Shown: positions 23,284 to 34,441 of the stretch, in pieces
Layout of the letters: the number at the start of each line of letters is the position of its first letter
Numbering within the stretch: the first letter of the stretch is position 1
From: Capsicum annuum
Taxonomy: Eukaryota; Streptophyta; Magnoliopsida; Solanales; Solanaceae
Assembly (NCBI RefSeq): GCF_002878395.1
Contig: NC_061120.1
Span: forward strand, 115,672,143-115,736,142
DNA length: 64,000 nt
Reading direction: 5' to 3'
Translations under genes and position numbers: made by a program
The notes under the pieces: model-generated
What the model was told of the DNA's origin: nothing
Databases searched by the model: none
Seen by the model: only the letters and a program-made list of their open reading frames with translations

Positions 23284-24172
23284 ACGATTCATGGTCCCAG
23301 GGTGTCTGCAAAATCTCATCGGGTAGAGTTTTATTTATGGGTGTGTACCGCGCCATACTTATAAGCAAGAGGCTACTAGGCCTTTAGGAATATTTTCCTT
23401 TCTTCATGTTCTAGTTCGTACTATTGAGCTAGATGTTCCTCTTCCATACTCTAATTCATGCTATAGTGTCACCCATATAAAAGTAAAGCTATCCCAATTC
23501 TTTTCTTATTTTGATGTGCCCAGGTATGTCTCATTATTGGGGTGATTCAAGTGCAGAAGTTTAGAGTCTAAATGGTATGGTCCTTTCTGATTGATCCATA
23601 TAAGAGTTTAAAATTTTTGCAAGGACTTGAGAAGAGTCCGTTAGTGCTTCAGATTGTATTGATTTTTGTGTGAACTATGATTCTGATGAAATCGTGCTTT
23701 TTGGCCTGTGGTATTAAGAGTATTCCATCTCTTTTTAAAAATTTATGTTGTAGATGTCACGCTTCAGGGGGAATGATGTATAGCAGAATATTGGAACTGT
23801 ATTTCCACTCGATTAGTAGTATAAGTTAAAGTGTTGGTGTAATGACCTATTGGTAGTGAGATTAGACCAAGATGTTGGTGATATAAAGTCACAAAGTTAG
23901 AAGTCATAGTGAGGGTGACTTTTGTGTAAATAAATATTTTAGTTGAATAACCAATGTTTGAGTATGATTTACCACTTTATAGTGATAGACTAATGTGGTA
24001 GCTAGTAGCATATGTTGATTGTATGGTAGTCTATGGGGGAAGTGTTTGACTCAAATTTTTATTTATACAGAGTAAGATGTGTATCCTTAGATCATTGAAT
24101 ATTGTGTGTCAATTTTCTATCTCTTGTAATATGTAATCTTGTTATCATAGTGTTTTTTAAAAAAATCAAAGT

Positions 24173-24208
24173 CTAGTGAAGCCGTGTGGGGCTCTTTCGA
24201 TTCACTAG
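24173..24208 (+). other. Stem-loop element 1 in L
   Basis: Perfect inverted repeat CTAGTGAA / TTCACTAG, 20 bases apart, enclosing GCCGTGTGGGGC with a second GCC/GGC stem possible. Same element as 8781-8817. Confidence 0.75.
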
Positions 24209-24263
24209 CATAGTTTCTTTGTTATTCATTTCATTTTCTTGTTCAAAATACTAAAATCAAAGT

Positions 24264-24300
24264 CAAGTGAAGCTGTGTGAGGCCTTTTTCGATTCACTAG
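24264..24300 (+). other. Stem-loop element 2 in L
   Basis: CAAGTGAA / TTCACTAG: 7 of 8 pairs kept, enclosing GCTGTGTGAGGCC. It starts 91 bp after the first copy, as in LARD-1. Confidence 0.7.
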
Positions 24301-27300
24301 CAACTTGTTGTTCTTGTGTTGGTTGAATGTATGTATAGTCGAATCTTTTCACATGAGATTGAGTTGGTAATGAAGTGATACATCCTTGTGTGTTAGTTTA
24401 GTAGAAGGTAGAGAAGGAGTTATTGGTTAAGGTGAATTATTATTTGCTTGAAGTATGAAAATGGCTAGATGAGCTAGTTAGTTATAATTACAGACTCATG
24501 GTTATTTATTAAATTTGAAGGTAGTCTAAATGTATGCTTGGGTAAGTAAGTGTGATATGAGAAAGCCGTTTAAGTAGATAAGATAGTATGGGGTTCTAAT
24601 ATAAGATTAAGGTTGACCATGTGTATTATGTGACTTTACCTCCCTTGACCTTCTTTTCGTTGGTAGTTGTAAACTAGTACTACTTGTGAAAAGGTATGTA
24701 GTAGATTTTTTAGGTATTTAGATAGAATATCCCAATTTGATGGACTAGTATATTATGTTTCCTTCTTCATTGGTGGTAGATGATTGATGCTAGACTATTG
24801 GCTTGAATTTAATGTAGGATGTGGATGTAAGAATAGTGTCTTAAGATTAATGATGAATGTTTTGTGAGAATTATGTGTCAGGTTGGGTTGTAAATCATGC
24901 TTAGCACTAGACATTAAGTTTGAACAGTTGATGTCCATAAGGGTAGATGTGATGATTTCTTAGTTAATGATACTAGTTATATAGAAGTGATCTAATAGGC
25001 TTGAATGGTGTATGCAATAGATTAAGTTTATTTGATTAGTAAAAAAGTATGGTGTTGTATATATGAGGTAGAAGTATGCCCAAGGTGATATGGAGTTGCG
25101 GCATTTTCTAAGACTATTACATGTTGCGTGTGGCTAGTGGACATAGTAGTACCATTGAGTTACTACGTGGAGAAAGACTAGTAGTATGATTCATCATAGG
25201 CTTAGTGATATCCATGATTAAGTGTTATAATCTAAGTTTGAATTTTTGAAGGTTGAACCAACATAAATAAGAATTGAAGTGCTATAGGGTGTGTACTCCG
25301 ACTATGGGAATACTCACGAGGATTCGAAGTTAGTAAGTGTTCAAGTATTATGTGATTGACTATTGGGGCTATAGAAAGATAGAGTGTGTCTCAGAAGGTA
25401 GGATTAGTAGTGGGTTTTCCCCTTTCAGGTGTAGCCATTCGGGTTAAGTTCTATTAATTACGTGTATTATCGTATTCCAGACCCTAGAGTGCAGTGAGTG
25501 TAGTTCAGTTTAAAGTCTAGTAAGGTATCTCTCGAACTTAAGATCATGGCTTAAAACTACGGGGGAGATGATAGAACAAGTAACTAAGTCAGGCTCTCAT
25601 ATTCTAGTAGTGATGTTAGTATGGAACATCAGAAAGTGAGGGTGAGACTTAACCCATTCTTATCTCAGTATTTTTCAGTGATCCCAATACCTACTCATGC
25701 CTTACGTTTCAATTTCATAATAATAGTTCATGTTCAGGTAGCTCATGACTCATGTACTCACGCTTTATGGTGTACTTAGTTCCCATAATTCTTGCTATAC
25801 TCTTTATGATTGATGAGATTCAGCTTATAGTCATGTATACCCCAATTCAGATCACTTTGATGAATCCCTGATATTGATTTTCTATTCCTTTAGCCTCAGT
25901 TAAGTGTCAAGTCTCATATAATATCCTTCCATGCTTCAAGGTCTTATGTTCTAACCTTTCAGTGACTCCTCCTTATGTGATGATAGTGGTGATAAGTAAA
26001 TGTTTCTGTTAATGGAAGATCATTGTATGCTTGTTTTAGACAAGGCCATAAGTATGAAGTAAGATTGGGGCCAAGTCTTTGATACACGTGATGGTTAGTG
26101 GAAATTTTTTTTGTGTGTGTATATTCTTGTGATCACGCATAGGAGTTATATTGATAGTGGTTTAGAGAATTTATGAAGTATGCCTATTGGGTGTTTGCCT
26201 TGAAGTTCATATGTGGTCATAAAGATAGTCTTGAATGACATGATGGAATTTTAGTGGAGGAACGCAATATGCACCAGTAAATCCATAGTAACAGTTCAGA
26301 GTTAGTCATTGAAGTGGTAAGGCACGTTATGCTTAGGGTGTGATTCTTTAAAAAGGTATAGAAGGTTGAATCATATGTTTTAGACTAGTATTGTGGTTTT
26401 GCATGTTGTATTTTGTGATTTAGAATTAGGCTTGATCACAGTGATAGGATTTAAGCTACTTTAGACATTAGTAAAAGGAGTTATCAATGCCCATATAAGA
26501 ATTATAAGTTGAATCAAATAAGTATGGTATTTAAGGGGAATAGTATAGTTAAGGGAGTATTCGAGAGGTGAGCTAAGCTTGAAAGTAAGAAGTTGTATTG
26601 CCTAAGGCCTTGTAGATCTATCCTAGTTTATGAGTTATATATCTATATTCCATGCTATAGAGTAGTGTCACTGTTGTGATTCTTTAGTTGGATGTCTTAT
26701 GTAACTCATGCCCAAGATTCTTTGCTCCTGAATGCTACTAGAACTTCTTTAGAAAGAGTGTTGAAGAGATACTCCAGTAAATTATAACTTTCCAGTATAA
26801 CGAGCAATTCAGTTTAACAGTCAGGCAGACAAGTTACTGTGGTTTTCCACCTTTACACCCATTCTTGCTATCCAAAGTCCCATGTCTATGACCATCTCAA
26901 GAGATAATCTATTCCATCCATGTAAATTGCGAATTCAGTTCAGTCCGAACATCATGTTTCACATTCAGCTATTTAGTAATGACTCAGTTCATAAGAGTTC
27001 AGCACATAGTCTCAAATCTCTCTAGGCATTTTACTCAGACAGTGTAATACCTTTGTACGATCTAAATCTTATTGTCTCAAGATTCATAATTACATACTTT
27101 ATCACTTCTTAATTTGATACGTATGATTAGATCATGAACACCTCAAGGGAATCCTAAATTCTCAGCATGAATTATCTCCTTAAAGCAAGTAAGGGCAAGT
27201 CAGCTCAGAATTCAGTTTCATGATGGAAATTTAAATATTTTAGATCAGTATATTCTTTCTTAGAAGATATATCATTTCCACGTTATTCCATACCTTTAAG

Positions 27301-27340
27301 ACTTCAATATTCCTACCCATCATTCGGGGATGAATGATTC

Positions 27341-27354
27341 TAAGGGGGAGATAA
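27341..27354 (+). other. Polypurine tract of L element
   Basis: TAAGGGGGAGATAA lies immediately before the TGTACCACCCC start of the 3' LTR, the expected plus-strand primer site. Confidence 0.85.
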
Positions 27355-29735
27355 TGTACCACCCCGCATTTCGTGCTAGAATGAAAACCATCATTTGTAT
27401 GTGTACATATTACAAAATCCATAAATCCTATGCAAATTTGGTAAGTTAATCAATTATGTAGTGTGGGAACCTATTTGAGCATGAATTGAGATTATAGAGG
27501 TCCCCTAACTCGAGGTCAAGTTTAAAGCTTTCCTATCGTTTGAGTTTTAGTGAGCGTCGAAACTTGAGTCAACTTTAATCGACCATAACTCCTTGTATAT
27601 GACTAACTGGGTGGCCTACTATATATTAAATGAAATATCTTTGAATTAGCTTTCCAACGATACTAATTTCGTCAAAATCTGATACCTAAGAAAAAAGTTA
27701 CAGCCTTTTTTGTGAGAGTAAGTAAGCCAGGGCGATAAGCAAGGCCGCGCCCTACCTATTCCTGCCAGTGTAATTTCCTGCAGTCAAGCTCCGTATCCAA
27801 TAGGATTATTTGGGTCATTTCCCACCCTTAAATAGCCCCAATAACATGAGATTCAGCCTCTAATAACCAAATTATACCCTCATTCTCTCATATTCTCTCA
27901 AGAATACTTCTTAGGGTTTCAACCCAAAGATCAAAATATCTTAAGATTTCATCGTGGGTTTTCAATAATTCTTTTAGATTCGGAATCCTCATTGCGAGGG
28001 ATACAAAAAGCACCCATCAATTGTTCGAAGAGCATCCCTAAAGCACGAGTTCATTCAAGAGTCATAAATTAAGGTACATGGGGTTTTCCTAAAAATCTCA
28101 TGGGCATAGAAATCATGATTTTAAGAAAAGTGTTTTGGATTATGAATATATTCATATTTTAGAAGCTTTCAAGACATTGTTTTGGTCCTTTGGCCTTTCC
28201 CCGAAGTGATTTGAGAACTTATGTGTATATATATATGTATGTGTGTTTGTGTGATTTAAGTTAATATTTGAATTGAGAGCATGACTCACATAAATCCCTC
28301 TCTTGATGTGATTATCCACATGTTTCGCATGATATGGATTATTTTTTAATTGCATCTTTAAAAGCATGTTACGAAGTGTCTTGATTTATGAATGATTTGG
28401 TTATGAATCTTGAATTCAGAAGAGAGGGTTGTTTGTATTGAAAAAAATCTTGAAAATACATATAATGAAAGAGTGCATGGTTTTGCCAAAAGCACATGAC
28501 CACCTTATGTTTGAAGAGTTCTTGCATAGTTTTTGACTTATGTTTTCGGAACACGAAATCTCTTCTACTAATTGCATGTTTAGGTGGTCTGAACTATGTT
28601 CACATGACCACCTTATGTTTGAAGAGTTCTTGCATAGTTTTTGACTTATGTTTTCGGAACACGAAATCTCTTCTACAAATTGCATGTTTGGGTGGTCTGA
28701 ACTATGTTTTAATGAAAGATCATGTTTATTGTACTATGGCTCAGAAATAGGACTTGTAAGTCTCGGTGTGATGACACCAACTCAGATAATGCTATGGTAA
28801 TTCAGAACAGAATAGAATGCATGTTTGAAATCAGACTTTTAAATTTTGAGATTGAAAATGATGTATGTTTATAAATGGTTAAAACTGGGCATAAAGAGAC
28901 ATTAGGTGGTTCTCCGAAGAAGGCATAAGTTTAGAAAACTCATTTCCCAAAATCATGATCTGTCGATCCAGGTATATTATATTATGCTGGCCTAGAGCCG
29001 TGTGGCGTATTAGAATCAGAAACTCCAACCCTTACGGCACACTCGGGTTGGGGGATTCCCCGTCGAGTTAATGGCAAACTCTATATAGCCCATGGGATTT
29101 TAGAATTGTAGGGGAGTACCATCTAACTTAGAAGTAATACAAAGATCAGAAACTGTTTTTGATAGAAAGGTTTTTATGTTTTTTTCCAAGAATGCCCGTG
29201 TGTTTTGAAAATTATATCTTTCATGATGTTTATGACTAGCTCTCAATTATTTTATTTATATAAAATCTTTATTTTAGATTTCTCTACGTACCAGTACATT
29301 TGTATTAACCCCCTTCCCTCTAGGTTTTGAGGCACAGTCTAGAGGTCCTGATAAGCAGTAGATTTCATCAGCCAAGAGTAAGGAGTACTAGTTGGTGAGC
29401 CTTCTATATTTTAGAAGTCCTAGTTTCTTTCAGACAGTTATTATTTATTATGATTTTGGTTTACTGGGGGCCTTGTCCCAGTTTTCAGACAGTTGTTATT
29501 TGATCTTATAGTAGAGATTTTGCAGACGGTTTTTAGACAGTGTTTAGTTGATATTGGATTTTATTCCTCATTGTTAAACTAAATTTAGATTATGACCATT
29601 CTTCTGTAGTAGATTTTAATTCTGCATTTCCTATTTATATATGAATGGTGTATATGATTACAAGTTAGAAGGGCTCTCGGGCCTTCATGGTTCGGGATGT
29701 CCGTCATGGCCAGGGCCCTTGTTTGGGTCATGACA
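27355..29735 (+). mobile_element. 3' LTR of L element
   Basis: 2381 bp, starting TGTACCACCCCG and ending GGGTCATGACA. It differs from the 5' LTR by scattered substitutions and one 108-bp tandem duplication. A TTAAATAGCCCC motif at about 27828 may be its core promoter. Several ORFs (28152-28750, both strands) arise from the duplicated unit and are not genes. Confidence 0.9.
28493..28708 (+). repeat. 108-bp tandem duplication in 3' LTR of L
   Basis: Unit 1 is 28493-28600 and unit 2 is 28601-28708, both starting CACATGACCACCTTATG. They differ at about two positions. The 5' LTR has one copy (near 22130-22240). As 108 is a multiple of three, a chance ORF stays open across both units. Confidence 0.9.
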
Positions 29736-29740
29736 CATCG
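29736..29740 (+). repeat. Target-site duplication of L element, right
   Basis: CATCG, partner of CATAG at 20994-20998. Confidence 0.7.
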
Positions 29741-30339
29741 ATGATTTTCTACCTTGGTAGGTTTATATTGATTGGTTTCTGCCTTGATATAGAGTTCATG
29801 ATTATATGAGTACCTCCATAGATTATTTCTTTCAGTAATGGAAGGAGTAGATCTGTGTTGATATTTTTCCTATGGGTGTAGTATTTGGGTTTGAGTCTCA
29901 TTTACTATGGCATATTAGCCTTCTTATTGTCTTGGGGTGGTACTTGTTGTTGATTTTTATTTTTGGTTACCACCTATATTTTAAATTATTATTTATATTT
30001 TTTTATAATTGTCATTGTTGGATATTTATCAATCCTTGTTTGGTAGATTACAAGACTAGAAGTATCTAGTTAGAATTTCCTTCCTCACAGTTCTTGTTTT
30101 TTTGCTTAGGTGGATAGCTTGGTTGGATGATTTATTTCTTATAGCAATGAGGTTAGTGTGTTCCTATTCTATTTGGCGAGCCTAGACTGGTTTTTGAGTG
30201 GTTTATGGTTATGAAGGTATGTTGACCTTCCATGGTAATATTATAGTTTTAGAGTTATCAAGTGAGTTGTGTAGCCCATTCTTAAGGTTGACCAATTTTG
30301 GGTCCATTCTTCTGATTTCATTGCCTAGTAATTTTTTTA
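29741..30339 (+). pseudogene. Decayed protease-region DNA and 3' internal remnant of main family-B element
   Basis: Joining 20993 to this point across the L element gives a faint gypsy protease-like reading. Anchors are a GGTTTCTCATACCC-type stretch before the L element and a VYIDW-like word after it, where a VYRSC word is usual, then DNA resembling the region before the FDVILGMDWL motif. The reading is broken by stops. RT, RNase H and integrase are absent, so pol has been deleted before the 3' LTR begins. The ORFs at 29872-30069 and 30198-30431 match nothing I know. The protease call is an inference from position and weak similarity. Confidence 0.35.
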
Positions 30340-30985
30340 ATGATGATGTTGAGAGGTCTTGGATTAGACTTTTAGGTTTGCCGGATTTGTCTCCTGGTAA
30401 TGGTTTACTTTTAGTATTAGAGTGGAGTTAGATACTCTATTTTTTCCATGATGTGGTTCCATGAGTTGGAGATAGGTGATCATTCCATTGATCATTTCTT
30501 ATGTTGGTGATTTGGGTGTTCATTGCCTAGATGACATACTGGATTGATCGATTTCTGAGTAAAGTTGTATTTCCTCCAGTCATTAAAGTTATGTCTAAGA
30601 CTAATGTGGTTTGCATCCTTTATGATTTCTTGAGTATGCTTTGATAATTCATGACCTCCAGTAGATATGGAGTTTGTTTCTTGTGTTTTAAGTCGGTTAT
30701 TTATCCTCTGTTATGATTTTATTTTCATCTATATTTTGATTTTTACTCTAACATGATCTAGAATAGATATGTATGATTTGGAGAATATGGTCTATTAGGT
30801 ATTTGGCCTTAGGTCAGACTTGTTGCCTCAGTTTTAGATGTGATGCCTTAGATTGGTGATTTGGAGGTTATGTCAGATTTGGGGTATAAATTCTTACCCA
30901 TGTTCAGGCTTTGATTGGGTAGTTGAGATAGGACGGTTCAGCCTTGGTGTTGAGAGTTCGGTGGGAATTTGTAGAGCTTAGGTGC
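30340..30985 (+). mobile_element. Family-B long LTR, copy C, first part
   Basis: Collinear with 11430-12078: TTTGTCTCCTGGTAATGGTTT, an AGTGGAGTTAGATAC block, then a CTGGATTGATCGATTTC block and AGCTTAGGTGC. Here the E element cuts in. It probably belongs to the 3' LTR of the same element as the LTR at 11430-19514. Confidence 0.7.
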
Positions 30986-31572
30986 TGATAACCCTTAACT
31001 TACATATCAATTTAAGTGAAAGGCGGTCATCGTCAATATAATTACCCAACTTTGAGTTGGGGTCGAGTCCACGATGAAATATATGAGTGGCGATCAAACA
31101 AGTTCTAAATTAAAGGTACTTGTTAAGTTCAAACATAAGATAGAAGTAATTGGAAGGTTTTAACGTTTCAAATATATGATTATTTTTGGACTTCTAAAGA
31201 ACTAACCCGGGGATATAAATAATCAGAGTGTAATCAATTAGAAATGGATCTTGGGATTATGCTTTCTTAGGGGCAAATTATGCATGGAAACATGATGATT
31301 CGGTTCAAAGTCTAATCATTGGTGATATGGTAGCCTAGGTTGTATGTCCTTGAGGCTGGTTTGTCAACAAAGCCTCAAAGATGTCACTCACTAACCCTTT
31401 CGAGTACCTAATGAGTGTGTCAATAAAAGCCATACAACACCTCAATTGGGTATCCCTATTTCTAGGATAATACCCACGGTATAGTCAACCTCATAGTCAC
31501 CCTTATGTCTAAGATAGTGAAAATTAGCAAACTATGCCCATAAATTTTTCACTGTTGCCTTGGTTCCCACAT

Positions 31573-31660
31573 CCCTCTTTCAAGGATGATGTAGGTTCCC
31601 AAAAGTTCATCCAAACCCCTCTTTCAAGGATGATGTAGGTTCCCAAAAGTTCACCCAAAC
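31573..31660 (+). repeat. 44-bp tandem duplication in E 3' LTR
   Basis: CCCTCTTTCAAGGATGATG starts at 31573 and 31617, followed each time by GTAGGTTCCCAAAAGTTCA. The other E LTRs have a single unit here (38600-38650 and 60735-60780). Confidence 0.85.
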
Positions 31661-32194
31661 CCCTCTTTCAAGAATGGTTTGAGATTTCAAGAGCTTGGGA
31701 TTTTCACCCACAAACCCATATGGGTATTTAGGGCTTTCACTCACAAATCCCAACGAATTTAATCAAGCAATAGTAGAACCCATCATCCACAAACTAACAT
31801 ATACACAAATGAATCACAACCCACAGACAATTGCACCCTATTCTATCATAATCCCTAGAGGAAGAACTAGCTACACATAATATTAATAAGCAAGATATAC
31901 CCAAAAATCTCCATCAATTTGATTTATTGAAAGATAAAGAGAATGCAAATTGCAAGCTTTAGGATTCAGCAAAACTTCAATGGAAATTGCCAATCCTCCA
32001 CTTGAAAGCTACTCTAATGTATTCTTCACCCAAAATTAGTACAATAGTTGTGTCTTAAAAATTGGAAACTAAAAGGTGGAAAAAATCCACAAAAATCGTA
32101 TCTCCTTCTTAGGATAGGGTTTGAGCCTCTTAAGGAAATTTGGGATTCAGCTGTGTACATTTACAAATCTTCCCCTAGGCATAATCCCACTTTT

Positions 32195-32320
32195 TTGCGA
32201 TTGCTGACATTTGTTCATGATTGCAGCTACTGCGATCGCAGCCAAAACTCACGATCCCAGTATGTTGACCTGCCTTGACTAGCTACGATTGCAACCTTCA
32301 GACTGCGATTGCGGTAACTA
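32195..32320. repeat. GCGATTGC dyad words in LTR-E
   Basis: TGCGATTGCTG, ATTGCAGCTACTGCGATCGCAG, ACGATTGCAACC and CTGCGATTGCGGT occur in about 125 bp. Matching clusters are in the solo E LTR (61335-61460, GCAGTTGC/CGATCACAG words) and in the E internal region (35878-35975 and 36498-36570). Confidence 0.6.
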
Positions 32321-32535
32321 AGGCTTGTTTCTGATCCAGGTCTTCCAACTGCACTTCTTTTCTATCTTTTGATCATTTTTAGCTAAAATCCACATCTTTC
32401 CATCTCATAACATGTATGCTTGCAAAATGTGGAAGTTAGTGTATTTAATCACACATATGTCTCATTTATACATTTAAATCATGGTAATGTGGACGAATGT
32501 TGAGTGAAAATGAGTGGTAAATTTACCACTCATCA

Positions 32536-32548
32536 ACACCCCTAACTT
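32536..32548 (-). other. Polypurine tract of E element
   Basis: On the minus strand AAGTTAGGGGTGT directly precedes the LTR start TGATGAGTGG. Confidence 0.65.
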
Positions 32549-34441
32549 AAAGCTTTGTTTGTCCTCAAGAAACACTACCTCTTACCAAGAGACAATGCAT
32601 ATTTAATCCCGAATTTAACTCCTCAATTATTAGAATGACTTCAAGCTTAGTTACTACCACAAGTAGCTCTTCAAACATGCGCAAAGCTATTCTCCCGATT
32701 CCCCTCAACATAATATTATCCAAGGATGCAAAAGACATCAAAAATCAACCATGCAACAATCACTAATACTCTAGAAGTGACTCAACTTTGACCAAAATAA
32801 TGACATACTCCTTTTTCCTTATATTTTTGGAAGATGACAAAATCCCCCACCTCAACTTGGTTTCATGCCTTCTCCCAAGAAGGAAAATTCCACTCACCAA
32901 GTTATCAAATATGCAACAAGGAATTTAAGTTCAAAACTCTCTCTCACTCAAGAACTCTCGATGTTAACAAGTACCATGCCATAGGCTTTCCCCTATTTTC
33001 AATCACCACTACAATGTATACACTTTGTTAGAGATATCAAAGGATTTTTTGATCTTGTAACGTAGGTTTAGGGTAGGGTAGGATATCATTGTGGAACAAC
33101 AATGGATATGCCCTCCTTGATCATCTAAATAAAACTATTCTATTAAACTTTTGATCATGGACCACTTCTTTTTGTATTCAGTTTTTACACGTGTGCCTAC
33201 TTTAATTTCCTTGGTTCACCTATTTTCTTTTCATTTTTTTTTTGCTCCCTTTTTCCTTCTATTTTCTTTGTTGAATCCTTTCCTTTTTCTTATTCATTTG
33301 TTCTCAATACTTAAGATCATAGGTATTCACTTACAACTTTGTGGTCCAAAGTTAACTTTTTCAATTATCACCACCCCCAACTTAGGCTTTTAGCCTCAAG
33401 TTGCAATTTTAAGTTCAAGGAGGGTAGGGTTAAAAGGAGAGATGAAAATTGAAAGGCTCGCGGCTTGTAATGTGTTTGCCAAATAAAAGTTTAGAGGCTT
33501 AAAGTGGGTGACTAGGGATAACATTTACGAAAGGGTAGGCTTTTTAGGGTAAAGTGGACTTCCAATGTCAGAAAGAGGACCTAAGATCATCTCACTAACC
33601 AAGTACAATAAAAATTAGCTTTGAGAGACTAATGGGGAAAGTTCTAGATGGTACAAGTAAACATAAGATTCGGAAAAATAAACTCACCAAACATGGCCTG
33701 CCAATTCACCAAGGGGCTTAATTGCCCCTCTCGCTAGAGACAAAAATGGAGTATCTACAATTTTTCACAAGCCAAAATTTTTTTAGTCACAAAAAGAGAA
33801 AAAGTATTGGTACAAGGTCGTTCACGTCCATGCCTTTGATTTTTCAAAAATTTTGGACGGAGGGGGTGTTTGTGTTGCACTTGCATAATGCAAAATTTTC
33901 TACCCATGGCAACAACCCAAGCCTTTGTCTTAAATGTGGCTTTCTGATGGGCAAACCATCCATATGGCTACTCAATTTTCTCCATAGGCATGAATGTGAT
34001 CCTAATCTAAAATGTCATAGGTACTCAGATTTCCCTTGCATTTATGACCTCAATGTCATGGGTACTTAGACTTTTGGTACTCAGACTTCCCCTACACCCA
34101 TGGCTCAAAACCCACTTACGACACTTTTCCCTTAAGAATATCATCACTCAATATATCATAGGGAAAGCTTGTCCAATGTCATCAAAACTAAAATAAAGAT
34201 AAAGTAATACAAAAAATCTAAAAATAAACCAAATAACTAATCCATAAAATGTGGGCACCATCAGAGTGCCCAAATAATGAAACTCAAAAACAAAATAAAA
34301 ATAATACAAAACATCATAAAAAAATCCATAAAACATCTAGGTAATATAAATTCAGGGACTAGCACCCCCAACTGAAAGGATAGTAGTGTCCTTATTGCAT
34401 AAGTAATAAAGCAAGAGAAAAGGTTGCTCCCTGAATCTGCA
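32549..34441 (-). other. Noncoding 3' internal region of E element
   Basis: About 1.9 kb between the gag-like gene and the 3' LTR without protein motifs where pol would be expected. Plus-strand ORFs of 65-115 aa (32834-33031, 33151-33393 and 33722-34069) are antisense to the element, look low in complexity, and match no family I recognise. Confidence 0.5.

Larger units (their letters stand above)
23284..27340 (+). other. Noncoding internal region of L element
   Basis: No retrotransposon protein motif in any frame, and no ORF above about 60 aa that looks real. The leader (23284-23760) follows the usual gypsy layout, and an ATGTCACGCTTCAGG at about 23755 sits where a gag start would be expected, but no gag follows. 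From 24060 to about 26530 it is collinear with LARD-1. From 26530 to 27340 it has private DNA leading to the purine tract. Conservation of noncoding blocks between two elements with different LTR starts suggests that the RNA itself is what is kept. Confidence 0.65.
20999..29735 (+). mobile_element. L element: complete non-autonomous LTR retrotransposon (LARD-2), 8.7 kb
   Basis: Two long LTRs (20999-23267 and 27355-29735) flank a 4.1 kb internal region with a tRNA-Met primer site right after the first and a purine tract right before the second. The element has a near-perfect 5-bp target duplication. No Gag, protease, RT, RNase H or integrase motif is visible in six frames, so it would rely on enzymes from a partner. 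The internal region shares long collinear blocks with LARD-1 (8087-11160) although the two LTR families differ over their starts. It sits in the gag-PR region of the main family-B element. Confidence 0.85.
30986..32535 (-). mobile_element. 3' LTR of E element, 1550 bp
   Basis: On the plus strand it reads TGATAACCC...CTCATCA; on its own strand TGATGAGTGG...GGTTATCA. Collinear with the solo LTR at 60150-61677 (1528 bp) and with 38017-38703. It contains GCGATTGC/GCAATCGC dyad words at about 32195-32320. The ORFs in it are not conserved. Confidence 0.85.

Noticed and set aside
28416..28750. Overlapping ORFs of 84-89 aa on both strands that look like a repeat protein.
   Set aside because: They come from the 108-bp duplication inside an LTR; the repeat appearance reflects DNA duplication, and the other LTR has one unit.
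33722..34069. 115-aa plus-strand ORF in the E element.
   Set aside because: It is antisense to the element, and I recognise no domain; spaced Cys/His residues do not fit a known finger.
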